Shown: positions 13,211-26,318, numbered from the stretch's first letter. The stretch: DNA of 64,000 nucleotides from Dolomedes plantarius (GCA_907164885.2 OU015500.1:56860757-56924756), one strand, 5' to 3'. Made by a program: numbers and translations. Notes: a model not told the origin generated them from the letters alone.

Positions 13211-14272
13211 ATGCCATTACACCGTGTTCGAAGACAATATAAGCAGTTGTCGCAGTTTGAGAGGGGGAGAATCGTCGGGATGATGGAAGCTGGGTGGTCC
13301 GCTAGGCGAGTAGCTCGTCAATTAGGCCGCTTTGATTGTGTTGTGAGGAGGTGTTGGGACCAGTGGACCGGAGAGATGTCATGTTCATGAAGACCAGGCT
13401 CAGGACGCCCTCGACAAACCAGTCGTCGAGAAGACCGCCACATCGTAAGAAATGCATGCGTACAGCCAACTGCTTCATCGGCCGCCATCCAGGCACAGGT
13501 AGCACCTTCACTAGGGGCCTCTGTGTCTTCTCGAACCATACGAAGGCACCTGGCTGAAGGACAGTTGGTATCGCGGTGCCCATTACGTGTGCTGCCCTTG
13601 ACGCCCACCCATCGACGCCTCCGTTTGGAGTTTTGCCGCGCACGAGGAAACTGGACTGCAGCGTAATGGAACCAGGTCGTCTTTAGCGACGAATCCAGAT
13701 TCAATCTCGGCAGTGATGACAATCGTGTTCGTGTGTGGAGAGCCCGTGGTGAACGCTTCAATCCTGCCTTTGCTGTACAGCGACACATAGCTCCCACAGC
13801 TGGTGTGATGGTATGGGGTGCCATTGCCTACAATACACGGTCACCCCTAGTATTGTTCCGTGGCACCATGACAGCCCAGCGGTATGTTCATGAAATCCTG
13901 CAACCACATGTGTTGCCACTCATGCAACGGCTCCCAGGAGCCATTTTTCAACAAGACAATGCTCGGCCTCATACTGCAAGGGTGTCACAAGACTGTCTCC
14001 GCACTGTTACTACCCTTCCTTGGCCTGCCCGATCCCCAGATTTGTCTCCAATCGAGCATATCTGGGATCATTTGGGACGACGAGTTGGGCATCTCACGAG
14101 TTTGGACGAACTAGAGGCAAGGTGACAGCAAATATGGAACGAAATGTCTCAAGACATCATACAGAACTTGTATGACTCAATGCCCGATCGTATCGCATCG
14201 TGCATTCGCGCTAAAGGGGGTCCAATACTCCACAGAGTACGATGTTCAACGCCCTCTACCGGCTATACGTAA
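13211..14272 (+). pseudogene. Tc1-like transposase with three in-frame stops
   Basis: One continuous 353-codon frame (ATG 13211, natural stop 14270-14272) encodes a Tc1-family transposase. The N-terminus, MPLHRVRRQYKQLSQFERGR, begins a PSQ-like helix-turn-helix. A 'GSGRPRQTSRR' basic linker follows. The DDE catalytic core has D in 'FSDESRFNL', D in 'QQDNARPHTA' and E in 'SPIEHIWD'. I count 32 residues between the second D and the E, two fewer than the usual 34. The frame never shifts but is cut by TGA at 13388 (codon 60), TAA at 13664 (codon 152) and TGA at 14123 (codon 305). The two TGA codons could each be one transition from CGA. The last codons run into the right TIR. It cannot make an intact enzyme without readthrough. 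Confidence 0.93.
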
Positions 14273-14391
14273 TGCGCAATCACGCTGCATTTCTAATCAT
14301 TTGCATATCTCCCCGACATGTACCTTCATTGCAAGTTTCGTTACGATCCCGCAATTATTTCTTGGTGCGCTAATTTTTTTGTCCATGAGTG
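14230..14391 (-). repeat. Right terminal inverted repeat of the Tc1-like element
   Basis: Exact inverted copy of 12979-13140. It also encodes the last few residues of the transposase frame. Confidence 0.97.
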
Positions 14392-14648
14392 TATTTTAAA
14401 CTGGTGGTTAATCTATAAATGAATTTATTTCCCCAAGTAATGTATTGTTCCCATAGTAGGCGCATTTTTAGCAAAAAATATACTAGAAGAGTGCTTAAAA
14501 ATCAAAGCTATCGATAGTGGTTTTATTTGAGCACAAAATGTACAATACATATTTCATTTGCTTTCATGACAACAAAACAATATTACTAGCCTATTGCACC
14601 CCCCAAATTCCCCCCCCCACACACATATATATATATATATATAATATA

Positions 14649-14676
14649 CGTACTCCGTGCTTCGATACGGAGTACG
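14649..14676 (-). promoter_or_regulatory. Helitron 3' terminal hairpin
   Basis: Perfect 10-bp stem (CGTACTCCGT / ACGGAGTACG) around an 8-base loop. Hairpins just inside the 3' end are the expected Helitron transposition terminator. Other copies keep a shorter version (CCGTA-loop-TACGG). Confidence 0.8.
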
Positions 14677-14716
14677 TTTTAGGATAATTACAATGAAAAA
14701 ATGATGAAATTGCGTT

Positions 14717-14939
14717 TTAGAGGATTTCCTTAGAAACAATATTTATTGTTTCTTCATTGGGCGTAACTAATATTACTTGGCACGTTCGCGAACTTACGTT
14801 TGAGCAAGCTACGTAAAACTGACCGTAGGAGAAACAATTTTATCATAAATCTACGCCAGCGTATTTTAAAGTTCGTTCCTTGAGACATATATATTTTCAT
14901 GGCGAAGCATACTTTGAGGGGGGAAAATCCCCCAAACAA
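14717..14939 (-). pseudogene. Helitron Pif1-like helicase C-terminus, frameshifted
   Basis: Two overlapping minus-strand frames together give the end of a Rep/Pif1-type Helitron helicase. The first (from 14939) reads PLKVCFAMKIYMSQGT, matching the conserved 'CFAMTINKSQGQ' helicase motif. The second (14836-14717) reads CFSYGQFYVACSNVSSR and ends KEIL-stop, matching the family's 'CFSHGQLYVACSR...' C-terminal block and its usual termination. A frameshift separates them and the rest of the protein is missing. The protein would unwind DNA during rolling-circle transposition. This fragment is what identifies the repeat family as Helitron rather than an anonymous repeat. Subfamily is not resolved. 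Confidence 0.82.
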
Positions 14940-15460
14940 ACATCAACAACCAAAATTTCCTGAACCATTTTTTAATTATGTTCTTAAAAAAATTCCATTT
15001 CAATTAGTCTAATGGCAAAATTCTATCTTTTAATATTTTTGTGTCACTTGACGCAAAATTAATTTAAAGTATTACAATTAAAAAAAATCTCGTGATCAAC
15101 ATTTAATAAATTGAATTCTAAAAATTTATGTTTAAAATTTAACCAAAAATCAGAAATTGGAAATAAAGATTCGAAAAAGATTTCATTTTAAAGCAAAATT
15201 TATGATTTTTCAAGTGATATAAAATTTTTAACCGTCAGATTATTATTTTACATGCAAACATAAAAAAAAGCTACACAAAAGCTTAATTTAATTTTAAAAC
15301 TCTAAGAAGAATTTTTCAAAAATCTTTCTTAGATAACCCTTACACTGTAAGAATGATCGCCATACAAAATTTCAGCCCTTTAGGACCAGCGGTTTGGTCT
15401 GTTCGTTATTTGTCTGTCAGTCAACCAGTCAGTCACAGAACTGCTTTATATATATATAGA

Positions 15461-16763
<1,303 letters not shown>

Positions 16764-16834
16764 CTAGCTGAAAACCCGTACTTCGCTACGGAGTACATTC
16801 AAATTAAATACAACGTCAATGAAGCAGTTAATGT

Positions 16835-16874
<40 letters not shown>

Positions 16875-17503
16875 AAAAAATCATAATGGATAATTTTATA
16901 GACAAAATAATGTAGAAGAACATATACAAATTAAATACAATACAACATACTACACAATATAGTACAGTTTGAAGAACATTTATTTTAATGTATGTTAATA
17001 TTTTTTTGGATAATTTACAATCTTCTGCCGCATTAGCAAGGTAAAAAACTATTTTTTGTCTATTTCGTTGTTATGCACGTGACGATAAATTAATTTAAAG
17101 TCCCAGAAAAAGAAGTGACATGATCAGCATTTAATAAAATAAATTCTAAAAATTAATCTTTAAAAATTCACCAAAAATCAGAAAATAGAGGTAAAGAGAC
17201 GAAAAACGTTTTCATTTTAAAGGATTTTTTATGCTCTTTCTCGTGATATAAATTTCATAACACTCAAATTATTATTTCAAATTCAAACTTTAAAAAAGTC
17301 ACTAAAACAGCTTAAAAATTTAATTTTAAAAAATCGAACAAGAATTTTTCTAAAATATTTCTTAGTGCACCTCTACACTATAAGAAGAATCGCCATGCAA
17401 AATGTCAGCTCTTTAGGTTCAGCGGTTTGGTCTGTGCATTGTCTGTCAGTCAGTCAGTCAATTACGGAACTGTTTTAAATATATATATATATATATATAT
17501 ATA
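16764..17503 (-). mobile_element. Helitron copy A3 (3' member of a tandem pair)
   Basis: Non-coding copy on the minus strand. The 3' end is CTAG at 16764-16767, next to a host T on that strand, and is preceded by TTTTCAG and the hairpin CCGTAGCGAAGTACGG. The 5' side holds the CTGACTGACTGAC and GACCAAACCGCTGAACCTAA blocks. The TC start is obscured by a (TA)n tract at 17479-17503. That tract abuts the CTAG end of the next copy, so the two are head to tail. Confidence 0.85.
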
Positions 17504-18211
17504 CTAGCTGAAAACCCATACTTCGCTACGGAGTACATTCAAATTAAATACAACGGTCAATGTATACAATTGATGTAAAAATATATATATATATATTTAT
17601 AAAAAATCGTAAGAGATTTTTTATAGACAAAATAATGTAGAAGAAAAAATTCCAATTAAATCTAATAGGAAATATTAAATAATATAGTACAGTTAATATA
17701 GTACACTTTGACGAACATAATATCTTTTACTGTATTTATTATTTTTTTGGATAACGTCCAATCGTCTGTCGCATTAGCAAGAAAAAAAAAATTGTCTATT
17801 TAGTTGTTATGCACGTGACGATAAATTTATTTATTGTACCAGAAAAGAAATCACGTAATCGGCAAATTAAATTCTAAAAATGAATCTTTAAAAATTCACC
17901 AAAAATCAGAAAATGAAGGTAAAGATTCGAAAAAGATCTCATTTGAAAGGAATTTTTGTGATATTTCCCGTGATATAAATTTTATAACCCCCAAATTATT
18001 ATTTCAAATGCAAACTTAAAAAAAAGTTACAAAAACAGCTTAAAAATTTAATTTAAAAAAATCTAAGAAGAATTTTTCAAAAACCTCTCTTATTGCACCC
18101 CTACACCATAAGAAGAATCGCCATGCAAAATTTCAGCCCTTTAGGTCCAGTGGTTTGGTCTGTGCGTTGTATGTCTGTCAGTCAGTTACGGAACTATTTT
18201 ATATATATAGA
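17504..18211 (-). mobile_element. Helitron copy A4 (5' member of the tandem pair)
   Basis: The cleanest copy. It is 708 bp with 5' TCTATATATATAAAATAG at 18211, preceded by A on the minus strand, and 3' CTAG at 17504 followed by T. This A|TC...CTAG|T arrangement is the textbook Helitron insertion. It has the hairpin near the 3' end and no coding sequence. It is similar in order and length to A3 but diverged by scattered substitutions, so the pair is not a recent exact duplication. Confidence 0.88.
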
Positions 18212-20704
18212 TATAGAATACTTGTAAAAGAAACGTAATTGTTGTTATCATGTATGCATTGTTTGTGAAAAAAAACAAGGATTTTTAAAACATTTTTGTT
18301 GCTAGAAGAGTAACGTCACTAACAGTACCAAAAACAATAATCTTTCGCTTGTAAATAAAACTTCTTTTCAGAGAAACCTGTTCAAATCTACAAAAAAATC
18401 GTAAAAATGTATAGAGTGATATTGCTAGATATCAACAAGGAACAATTTGCTCTAGAGATTCAGACTTAAGGCATTTGAAAAGCTATCATTAGAAACACTC
18501 ACAATTACAAGCTAAATATATGTACTTTGTAACGAAATTCAACATCCTTATGTGTGTGCGCATGTGGAATGGAGAACAGTTGAAAAATATCCACCAATTT
18601 CAGCTTTGTTCGAAATTTAGGTGACAGTCATTGTGACTAGTAATATTCTAATCGGTCCTTAGAAATCGTACTTTTTAACAAATTTGCTGATTTAATTAAT
18701 ATATCCTGAAGAGTCCTAACCATGTACTCGCGTATTCTCAAACCTTGGGAATCGTGGTCATCCTCGTTTTAAGATGAAACATTTTGCAGGAATCGAAGAG
18801 AAATTGACATTTATAATATAATGTTCCATCTGTATTGTTCTTCCGCATTGATAAAGCCGAGGTATGGACGGACTATAGTCGTAATACACAAAGTACCTTC
18901 CGCTTTATAGACAGAATCTGCAATAAATAACTTTATCAATAGAGACTTTCGTCAATAGAGACTTACTTTTTCAATAGAGACGTACATATCGGACGTGTTG
19001 AATGAACCCGTAAATTTTTACGCATCACAAACACCTCTACAATGACATTATAAATATATAAATCTTACTGTGAAGCCTCATATATGCATACAGAGAGATA
19101 TAATTAGAAATATTTATTAGTAATTCTTTTATACCACAAATTTTTCATATTATTAATATTTAGGCAATGCTAATTCGCCATCTGATCAGCTAGATAATAT
19201 TTCTTTTAACTTTAAACATGAAATATTATATACTTACATATCGTATAACTACATATAATATAGCTACTATTAACATATAGCATACAAAACTATAAATTAT
19301 TTAATGTGTGTAAAGAAGCAGTATCAAATATTCTGTATAAATTAAACAGCTATAAAATTTACTGGAAAAATTAACTAAACTTAAACATTTTTGCTTATGT
19401 AAATTTTATTCTTGGTTTCTTGAACCACAAAAAATCATTTATTTTGTTCCAGTATGAGAAATCCTTAATGGATATTGGTCAAATTTTCCTTTGAATGCAT
19501 GCGCCGCTTTACGATCTTTTTCAAAAAGATTGCTTCCAAAGCAACGCGCACTTGAAAACGCACGTGTTCAAAAACTCCCTTTTTACAAATTTTCTTTTTT
19601 ACGCATTTGCATTTTTGCGTTTCTTTGTATGCATTATAGAATTCACAGAGAAGTCAAGATGAAGAAAAAATATACTCAAAAGGAATATTAAACTATTCTT
19701 ACAAAGTACATGCAGTATTCTCTTGATAAACTCTTAGCTATATGTGAAACATACATGCATAAAATATACCTCAGATTATTTCAGATTGCGAAAATAGCAT
19801 TTATTATTTTAATGATAAATTACAAATAACGTATAACGCATACTATTAATTTCAGCAAATACATGATCCAAACTTTTCTTAACATCAGTGAAAATACCTT
19901 ATAAAACCAACAAAATATAGATTGTGTCATTATTTGTGTTTGCAATAAATCAGCAGAAATTTCAGGACAGAAAACCTAACCCTGCGTATAGTTGTTAATT
20001 CAAAATTTCAGGAATTTATGGTTGTATAACTGCGTGATTTATATAAATAAATTTATGGGAAACGATAAAAACTATTTGTCAGACATGAAAAAAAAAATAT
20101 CGGAAAGATTGATAAACATAAATTTTCTTGGAGTATAATGAAAACGTATCAGATGGGCTATAAACAAGATTCTCGCTGATTTTCTTTACAAATAAAACCC
20201 TTTCTGTCATATATGTCTGTAGTACTTATTCCCTAAAATATGATAGAGATATAGTAATAACTCTTTTCATTCGATTAAAACAATTTTTCGCAAAAGTACT
20301 TCACAAAAACTTTAAAAACTATCAATACAAAAATTAATAAATAAATAAAACATGTTTTGAATTTAAGGTATTTTGTTTATCAAATTCGGCTCAAGAAGAG
20401 TTTTTCAATAAAATTAATAAATGAATATACTCTAATGTGGAAATACTCATTTCCCACTTTTCAATCAAAAGTACCTGAGACTAGAGAATACATATATAAG
20501 ATTTTTCTTTATCAACAGAAGTTAAAACTAATCATTTTCACGTAAGATTTTATGAAAATTTGTCCATTAATAGTAAATACAGAAAAATCAGCTATTTCCT
20601 AATTTGCAAAAATCCTTGTAACAAAATTACAGTAGTCAACAAATAGTTTACCTTTAGTTGATGCTATTCAACGTCGTATATAAATAAATAAATAAATAAA
20701 TACA

Positions 20705-20787
<83 letters not shown>

Positions 20788-22021
20788 TATTTATTTTTTC
20801 CCCAGCCACCAGTAACTTTTAATTTCTTATTTTGGATCTACAAGTTAAAACTTCATGTTAATAATTTTTTAACTCAGTGACTTTTGAAAACGATTCTTCG
20901 GGATTTGTATAGGTAATTTATCTAAATTCAAACAGAAATATTAGCTGTAGCTAATTTATACAATAAGAATTATGACAACTGTCCCCAATGACTTTTAACT
21001 TTTAATCACTGTCCAACAATACTTAATTATTTCTTCACGTGTGTATACGCGGCTATGCATGTGTTTGCTGCGTATGATCTAAATAGCGTATTTGTAAATG
21101 TAAATACATGTGCACTATTTGTCTCTATTGCTGTTTACTTCAGAAAGTAAATGTACGAGTTTCTGGAAAATCCGATAAATTTAAAATCAAAGTAACATAA
21201 AACAGCAATTTTATCAGTAAACATTAATTTTACTCCTTCTACAAATAGTTTTTGTTCTTTTTATAAGTTCAAATGCTAACGAATAGGTATATTAGTTTTA
21301 ACCTTTTAGTTTTCTTCCAAGTACCTATAATTTCATAAAAGTATAATTTCTTCGGTAGAGCTTGCATACATAATTAAATTTTATTCTTCCCCTTCGGTGT
21401 TTAATTTGCACTGAATCTTGTTACTTGAATAAATTTAATTCTTCCATTTAATCGACATAAAAGTATTAAGGAAACTATATTTCCCCTTACTTCGCAATTT
21501 TCTCCTTAATAGAAATTCTATGCATAAATCCCTCACGGACTAAGCATAAACAATCGCTTCACATGCATTACTTTTTCTTTAAGACATCGCAACTTTGTTC
21601 CCGCGTAATTTAAAACGTGTAGCTATTTCCAAAATAGCGACCTTGTTATAGATTTGGTCGTTATATTTAATGTGTTTTGAACAAGGTTCGAGAGAAAACT
21701 AAATTCCAATTGCCTCGATCCTACTACGTTGGGCCTGTCAATTTAAAATTCGAAGTAATTATTTCATTCTGCGCTTTCCTACTTGATATGCTGAGTAATC
21801 TTAAACTATTTAAATATTTGGGTAGTTTGATGTTGGTAATGAGTTTTGACTTAATTAAATATAAAAACATGTAAACTTAGTTATCATTAAAAATGATGGA
21901 TTACAGTTTATTACAAGCCCACGGAGTTTCCAGTGTTTTGCACATTCAAATAATTGCTTACTAAAACCTGTATTTCCAGTTCATAATTAGGGGTTTTTGC
22001 ATGGCATGTGAATGTTTGAAA
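18212..22021. other. AT-rich non-coding stretch
   Basis: No gene recognised. Noted structure: three copies of TCAATAGAGAC within 18936-18981, and a compound AAAT/CA/TA microsatellite at 20684-20797. Confidence 0.55.
20684..20797. repeat. Compound microsatellite (AAAT)n(CA)n(TA)n(ATTT)n
   Basis: AAAT units, then about 17 CA, then about 22 TA, then ATTT units. The outer AAAT and ATTT blocks are inverted copies, so the tract can fold back on itself. Confidence 0.95.
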
Positions 22022-22755
22022 ACTTCCTAATAACTTTAAATCAACTCATTCAACAGTATTGTAAGTTTCAACTGTCGCTAAAGAAATGAATTAATCATAT
22101 GTGTAGCTCCAAGAAAAGATAGTATCCTACAGATATAAAACGTACAAAAAGTATTAAATAGTATATAATTGCAGTAATTATTTATGTCAATTAATTTAGC
22201 TAATACTTCCTATTAACTTAAAATTAACTTCCTCATTCAACAGTATTGTTGTTCTCAAACGTAGCTAAACAAAAGTAACAATAATAGGTCTAGCTCCAAG
22301 AAAAGATATGATGTTACGTGTATAAAATGTACCAAATGATTAAAATTTATATACTTGCAATAATCATTTATATCAATTTAGTTAATACTTCTAATTACTT
22401 TAAAATCAACTTCTCATTCAACAGAATTCGAGTTTTGGGAACGTAACTAAACAGAAGTAAAAAGCATAGTGTAACCCCAAGAACTGATAGGATGTTATGT
22501 GTATAAAATGTACCAAATGATTGAAAGTTATATATTTGCAATAATCATTTATGCCAATTTAGTTAATGCTTCTTATTAACTTAAAATCAACCTTTTTCAT
22601 TCAATAGTATTGTAGTTTCTAAATGTAACTGAACAAATGTAATAATCATATGTGTAGCCCCAGGAAAAGATAGTATGTTACAGTTGTAAAATGTATCAAA
22701 AGGATTAAAAACTTTATATTTGCAAAAATCCTTAACGATTTCTGTCAGTTTAGAC
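22022..22755. repeat. Tandem array, four units of about 183 bp
   Basis: Head-to-tail diverged units. The marker block CATTCAACAGTATTG starts near 22047, 22234, 22415 (CATTCAACAGAATTC) and 22598 (CATTCAATAGTATTG), giving spacings of 187, 181 and 183 bases. Each unit also contains 'CCAAGAAAAGATA', 'TAAAA(T/C)GTA(C/T)' and 'TTGCA(A/G)TAAT(C/T)ATTTA'. Unit 2 and unit 3 are most alike. No coding potential. It looks like a short satellite or minisatellite array. Confidence 0.88.
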
Positions 22756-25084
22756 TTATGATAGGACATTTCTAAAAATACGATTTTTGTTTCTGGGTAA
22801 AAAATATAGGCGTGTCATAAATCACTTATCGAATTTGCACCTGAAATAAAGTCATAAATCTTGTTTATACTTGAAGCTTAAGCATTGGGAAATGTTTCAT
22901 TATAAAATATAAAACGTTAGATTTTAGCAATAATGCTACGTGAAATAAAATGTCATACTATTTAATGATATGTTTTATAAAAGTAACTGTTTGTTTGGTG
23001 AGAGGGAAATTGATTATGGGAATAGGTTTAGCAAAAATTCTATCATCCATTACTTTCTTAATTATAAGTAAAAATACATAAATGACATGTTGAATACGCA
23101 TGTGTTTATAGAACATATGCTTTAATAATAATATATATTAGTAACGATAAGCGAAGTTTAAGCTAGTTTTTCCTTATACTCACTTGAAAAGTTCAGCAGT
23201 TATTCTGAAGAAAGAAGCTATTTTCAAATCAGTATTCTAAAAATTGTATGATCTTAAAATTTGTCATCAATTTTTGAAAGAGTCTCTAAAAATTTAAAAG
23301 TCTGTTTTTAGACATTTTATATCGTTTTAATAATTTCTCATGAGAAACTTTATATCATCTACAACTGTAAATATATTTTAAATCTTCACAGTTTATAAAA
23401 ATTTTACCGAAAATTTTACTGAGAAATAAAATTCTTTTAAGATCTTAAATTTGTTCGCAGAAATATGGATATAGAACAAAAGAAAAAGGTTTTCGAAAGG
23501 CAAGCATATTCTGAAATTTAATTGGTTATTTTAAAAATTTTTCCTAATGTAAATTTTTCAATTTCTAATAGAGGGCAACATGAGTTTAATTCTTTGCAGT
23601 TCACTTGCGATTTTTTTATGTATAAGTGTAAAATCTAAAGAATGCCCCATTTTTATTATGTTTATAATAAAGAATCAAACTGTTTAATAATTTTAAAGTA
23701 TAAGCATAGGCTTTTAATGAAAGAAGAGAGGAAAATTTTACTTGTTCTTTAATTACGATTTTATCAGAAGCTTAAAATTTTAAATTAAAGAAGAATTTTT
23801 TGTGATTCTTTGAAATAAGATTGTTTCTTGAAATTCATTGGATATATATATGAAACGTCGCTTGGAAAAACATCTTTTTCAAGAACTTTTGTTCTCCTTA
23901 TTTTAGGAAGGCATTTCAACACTCAAACACCTTAACCACTTTTATAATTATTTTCATATGGAAGCTAAAACAAACGAAAATATTGAATTAACACTTACTA
24001 TTTTCAAATCAAGTGACATATGCATTTGTAACTTCAAAATATAAAATACGTGTACAAAACATTCTCATAAAATGGTAGAACCAATTTATTATCTAGCTCT
24101 CCAAATAATAATAACAAAATTAAAAATTTTATTTAAGGGCATAAAATTTTGTATAGAATACGTCACGGTAATTTTAAAATTTCTAATGTCAGTTTATGCT
24201 TATGTCAGTTGTCATGAAGTACATCAGTTTACACATATTTAAAATCAGTGTTACATAATGAGACCATTACATGGTGTTTAAGACACGCAGTTGGTAACAA
24301 GTACGAATTCTGATGAAGTTGAAATTACAAAATTTTAAAAAGTAGTTTTCATTTAGCAATAGAAAAATTCTAGAAATTTTATTTTTATATTTGCTTAAAA
24401 TCATTTCTATTAAACTTATATCTCAATCTATAAAATCTATAATGATATTACATTTGAATAAGGAATACCTATAAAATGCAGTTTGAAGATGATCATGTTT
24501 TAAACATGCGAAAAAAATTTTTGAACTGTAAGCTTCAGTCCGGTTACATATGTTTAAATAATTTAATTCTTTTAAGTATGACGTATATAGAAATTGTGAG
24601 GATTTTTTAATCTTTCACTAAGAAAATATAATCCAATAAAAAGATTATAACCTCATAAGAGCAATGGGAATAAGTAAAATATAATCCAATAACTGTTATA
24701 AGTTAATTCTTTCTAATCATACCAAATTAAACGCTACAGGTTGTTCTTGGTCATGAAAAAAAAATTGCTTTTCATTATACAGGGAATGTTTTTACAACAA
24801 CTAGAAAACATTTCAAAAGAATTTAAATATTATTATGAATTCTAAAATAGGGAAATATATTTTTATTTAAGGCAATTATGTGCTGTCTGGATATTTTCCT
24901 CCTTCTTTAGTACGAAATAAGTGTGATAAAACATCAAAGTTCAGTCTTTATATATAATGGCAAAAACTTAAAATGCTCTAGAATTGAAAATTTTAAAAAG
25001 CTTTATAATTTTATGTGCAAAACATTTGTGAGACTGCGTGGTCCTATGGTCATATATGCATGGTATCCCTTCCGCAAAAAGTAA
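22756..25084. other. AT-rich non-coding stretch
   Basis: Nothing recognisable: no frame above about 60 codons, no inverted or tandem repeat noticed. Confidence 0.55.
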
Positions 25085-25927
25085 CAGGGTGGCCCAATTA
25101 AAGTCAGAATCTTGATTTTTTTCTGTAATGGTTTATTGATTGGATTATGGGAACATAAGGAAGAAATATGATACATGAGCTACATATCTGATAGCTATAG
25201 TTATTTTGTCGGTTTAAACAAATGTTCCAGGGCTTACTAGATTTTGGATAGTACTCTGACCACAGAATGTCCATGGTTGTCTGCGAAGACATTGCTGAAT
25301 GGCACCCCGAACCTCTGCAACGGTAGCAAACAGGTAGCCTTTGAAAGCCTTTTCCAGTGGGCCGAAGATGTAGTCGCACGGTGACAGGTTGAGGCTGTAG
25401 GGGAGGGGGATTGTCGAGGATCTCCCAGCGGAAGCACAGTATCAAATTTTATACAGCAGTTGATTCCATGGAGATGGTCAAGTGGGCTTAAGCAAGGCTT
25501 AGCAAATCCTATTCTCACAAGGCCTTTACAAAATTCCCTGAACCTTGTTTTCTGTGACAGACACTCATACCTATACACATTCCTCAGAAGACAATAAATT
25601 TCGTCTTCATAACAACTTCAATCTCTAAAAAAAATAACAACCGCTAGTTGGACTTGTTTGGAGGAATCCATACCACGACCATATGTAGTCACCTTGCTAA
25701 AACACGTTCACACAGTACACTGGAATTTTCAGACGGCAGCAGCTTTATTTTGTAACATACAACGGCATCTACTGGTTCAAATGCAAAGCTCTGAATATGT
25801 AACCACTGCCACTAAATTAAAAGTCTTACTTTCAGGACCCTCGGGACCTTCAGGAAGAGTAGTGGGAAATACGGCAAATTGGCCTGACCCTCCACTGTAG
25901 GAGTCTCTTTTACGTTTGGGCCACCCT
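25085..25927 (-). mobile_element. Mariner-like element, internally decayed
   Basis: 843 bp with short inverted ends: CAGGGTGGCCCAATTAAAGT on the left, and the inward-reading right end AAGGGTGGCCCAAACGTAAA. About 13 inner positions match. Transposase C-terminus coding lies on the minus strand near the left end. The N-terminal half is unrecognisable. GC content is higher than the neighbourhood over the coding remnant. Confidence 0.78.
25213..25411 (-). pseudogene. Mariner-type transposase C-terminus
   Basis: The minus-strand frame ending at the stop 25213-25215 reads 'PLPYSLNLSPCDYIFGPLEK' followed by AFKGYLF. This is the mariner 'HPPYSPDLSPCDYHVFGPLK' block with the third catalytic aspartate (the D of PCDY). 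It continues through an amphipathic region with 'EVRGAIQQCLRRQP' to the stop. Upstream of 25411 the frame loses similarity, so the first two catalytic aspartates are not visible. Two longer open frames in other phases over the same DNA are shadows. This kind of transposase also gave rise to SETMAR in primates, but nothing here suggests domestication. Confidence 0.82.
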
Positions 25928-26318
25928 TATATAGCAATGAAATTCTTTTCCAGAATTACGCTGTTTTCTTTGATCTTTCCCAAACCCGGTTTTTGTGTTT
26001 ATTACTAAGCATAAACAATTTGTGCTGATTACTTTCATAATCATATAATTTTATGCCTTAACACAGACGTTTCAAACACTTTTGGGGAGTTTTGATCCAT
26101 TAAAATGTCTGTTTCAATGTTTGAGACAGTCGCGAAGTAAATGCAAAGTAATTATTGTATGGTGACGAAAAGATTTCATTCTCAAAAATATTTTTGAGAA
26201 ACGTTACAAATGTATAAAAATGGTTTAGACGAAATGGTTTAGACTGAATTCTGTAGCGATCCTGGATTTCATAACTGTAAAAAATTATCTTTTAATTAGT
26301 TAACAGAATATTAGATAA
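25928..26318. other. AT-rich non-coding stretch
   Basis: No feature seen. Confidence 0.5.

Larger units (their letters stand above)
12977..14393 (+). mobile_element. Full-length Tc1-like transposon with 162-bp perfect TIRs
   Basis: A complete element of 1,413 bp (12979-14391) flanked by TA target duplications at 12977-12978 and 14392-14393. The terminal inverted repeats, 12979-13140 and 14230-14391, are 162 bp each and identical at every base by direct comparison. They begin CACTCATGGACAAAAAAATT. A transposase frame runs between them on the plus strand but carries three stop codons. Identical ends with a broken gene suggest a recent insertion mobilised by a transposase encoded elsewhere. Confidence 0.95.
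14620..15460 (-). mobile_element. Helitron copy A2 with helicase remnant
   Basis: Minus-strand member of the Helitron family. Its 5' end (TC at 15460, preceded by A) carries the same CTGACTGAC and 'GACCAAACCGCTGGTCCTAA' blocks as the others. At the 3' side are the C-terminus of the Rep/helicase and, about 40 bases past its stop, a hairpin at 14649-14676. The usual terminal TTTTCAGCTAG is replaced by TA-rich sequence, so the very 3' end is lost or altered. The centre has the AT-rich filler seen in the non-coding copies, so this is a deletion derivative of an autonomous element. Confidence 0.8.

Noticed and set aside
13302..13824. Long minus-strand frames (113 and 168 codons) opposite the Tc1 transposase
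   Set aside because: Shadows of the GC-richer plus-strand transposase, with no family similarity of their own.
22022..22755. A CRISPR-like regular array
   Set aside because: Units are about 183 bp with no short constant repeat and variable spacer pattern, and the DNA is eukaryotic. It is a tandem array.
25104..25578. Two 113-codon minus-strand frames in the mariner-like element
   Set aside because: They are out of phase with the recognisable transposase block (PYSLNLSPCDY) and show no motif.
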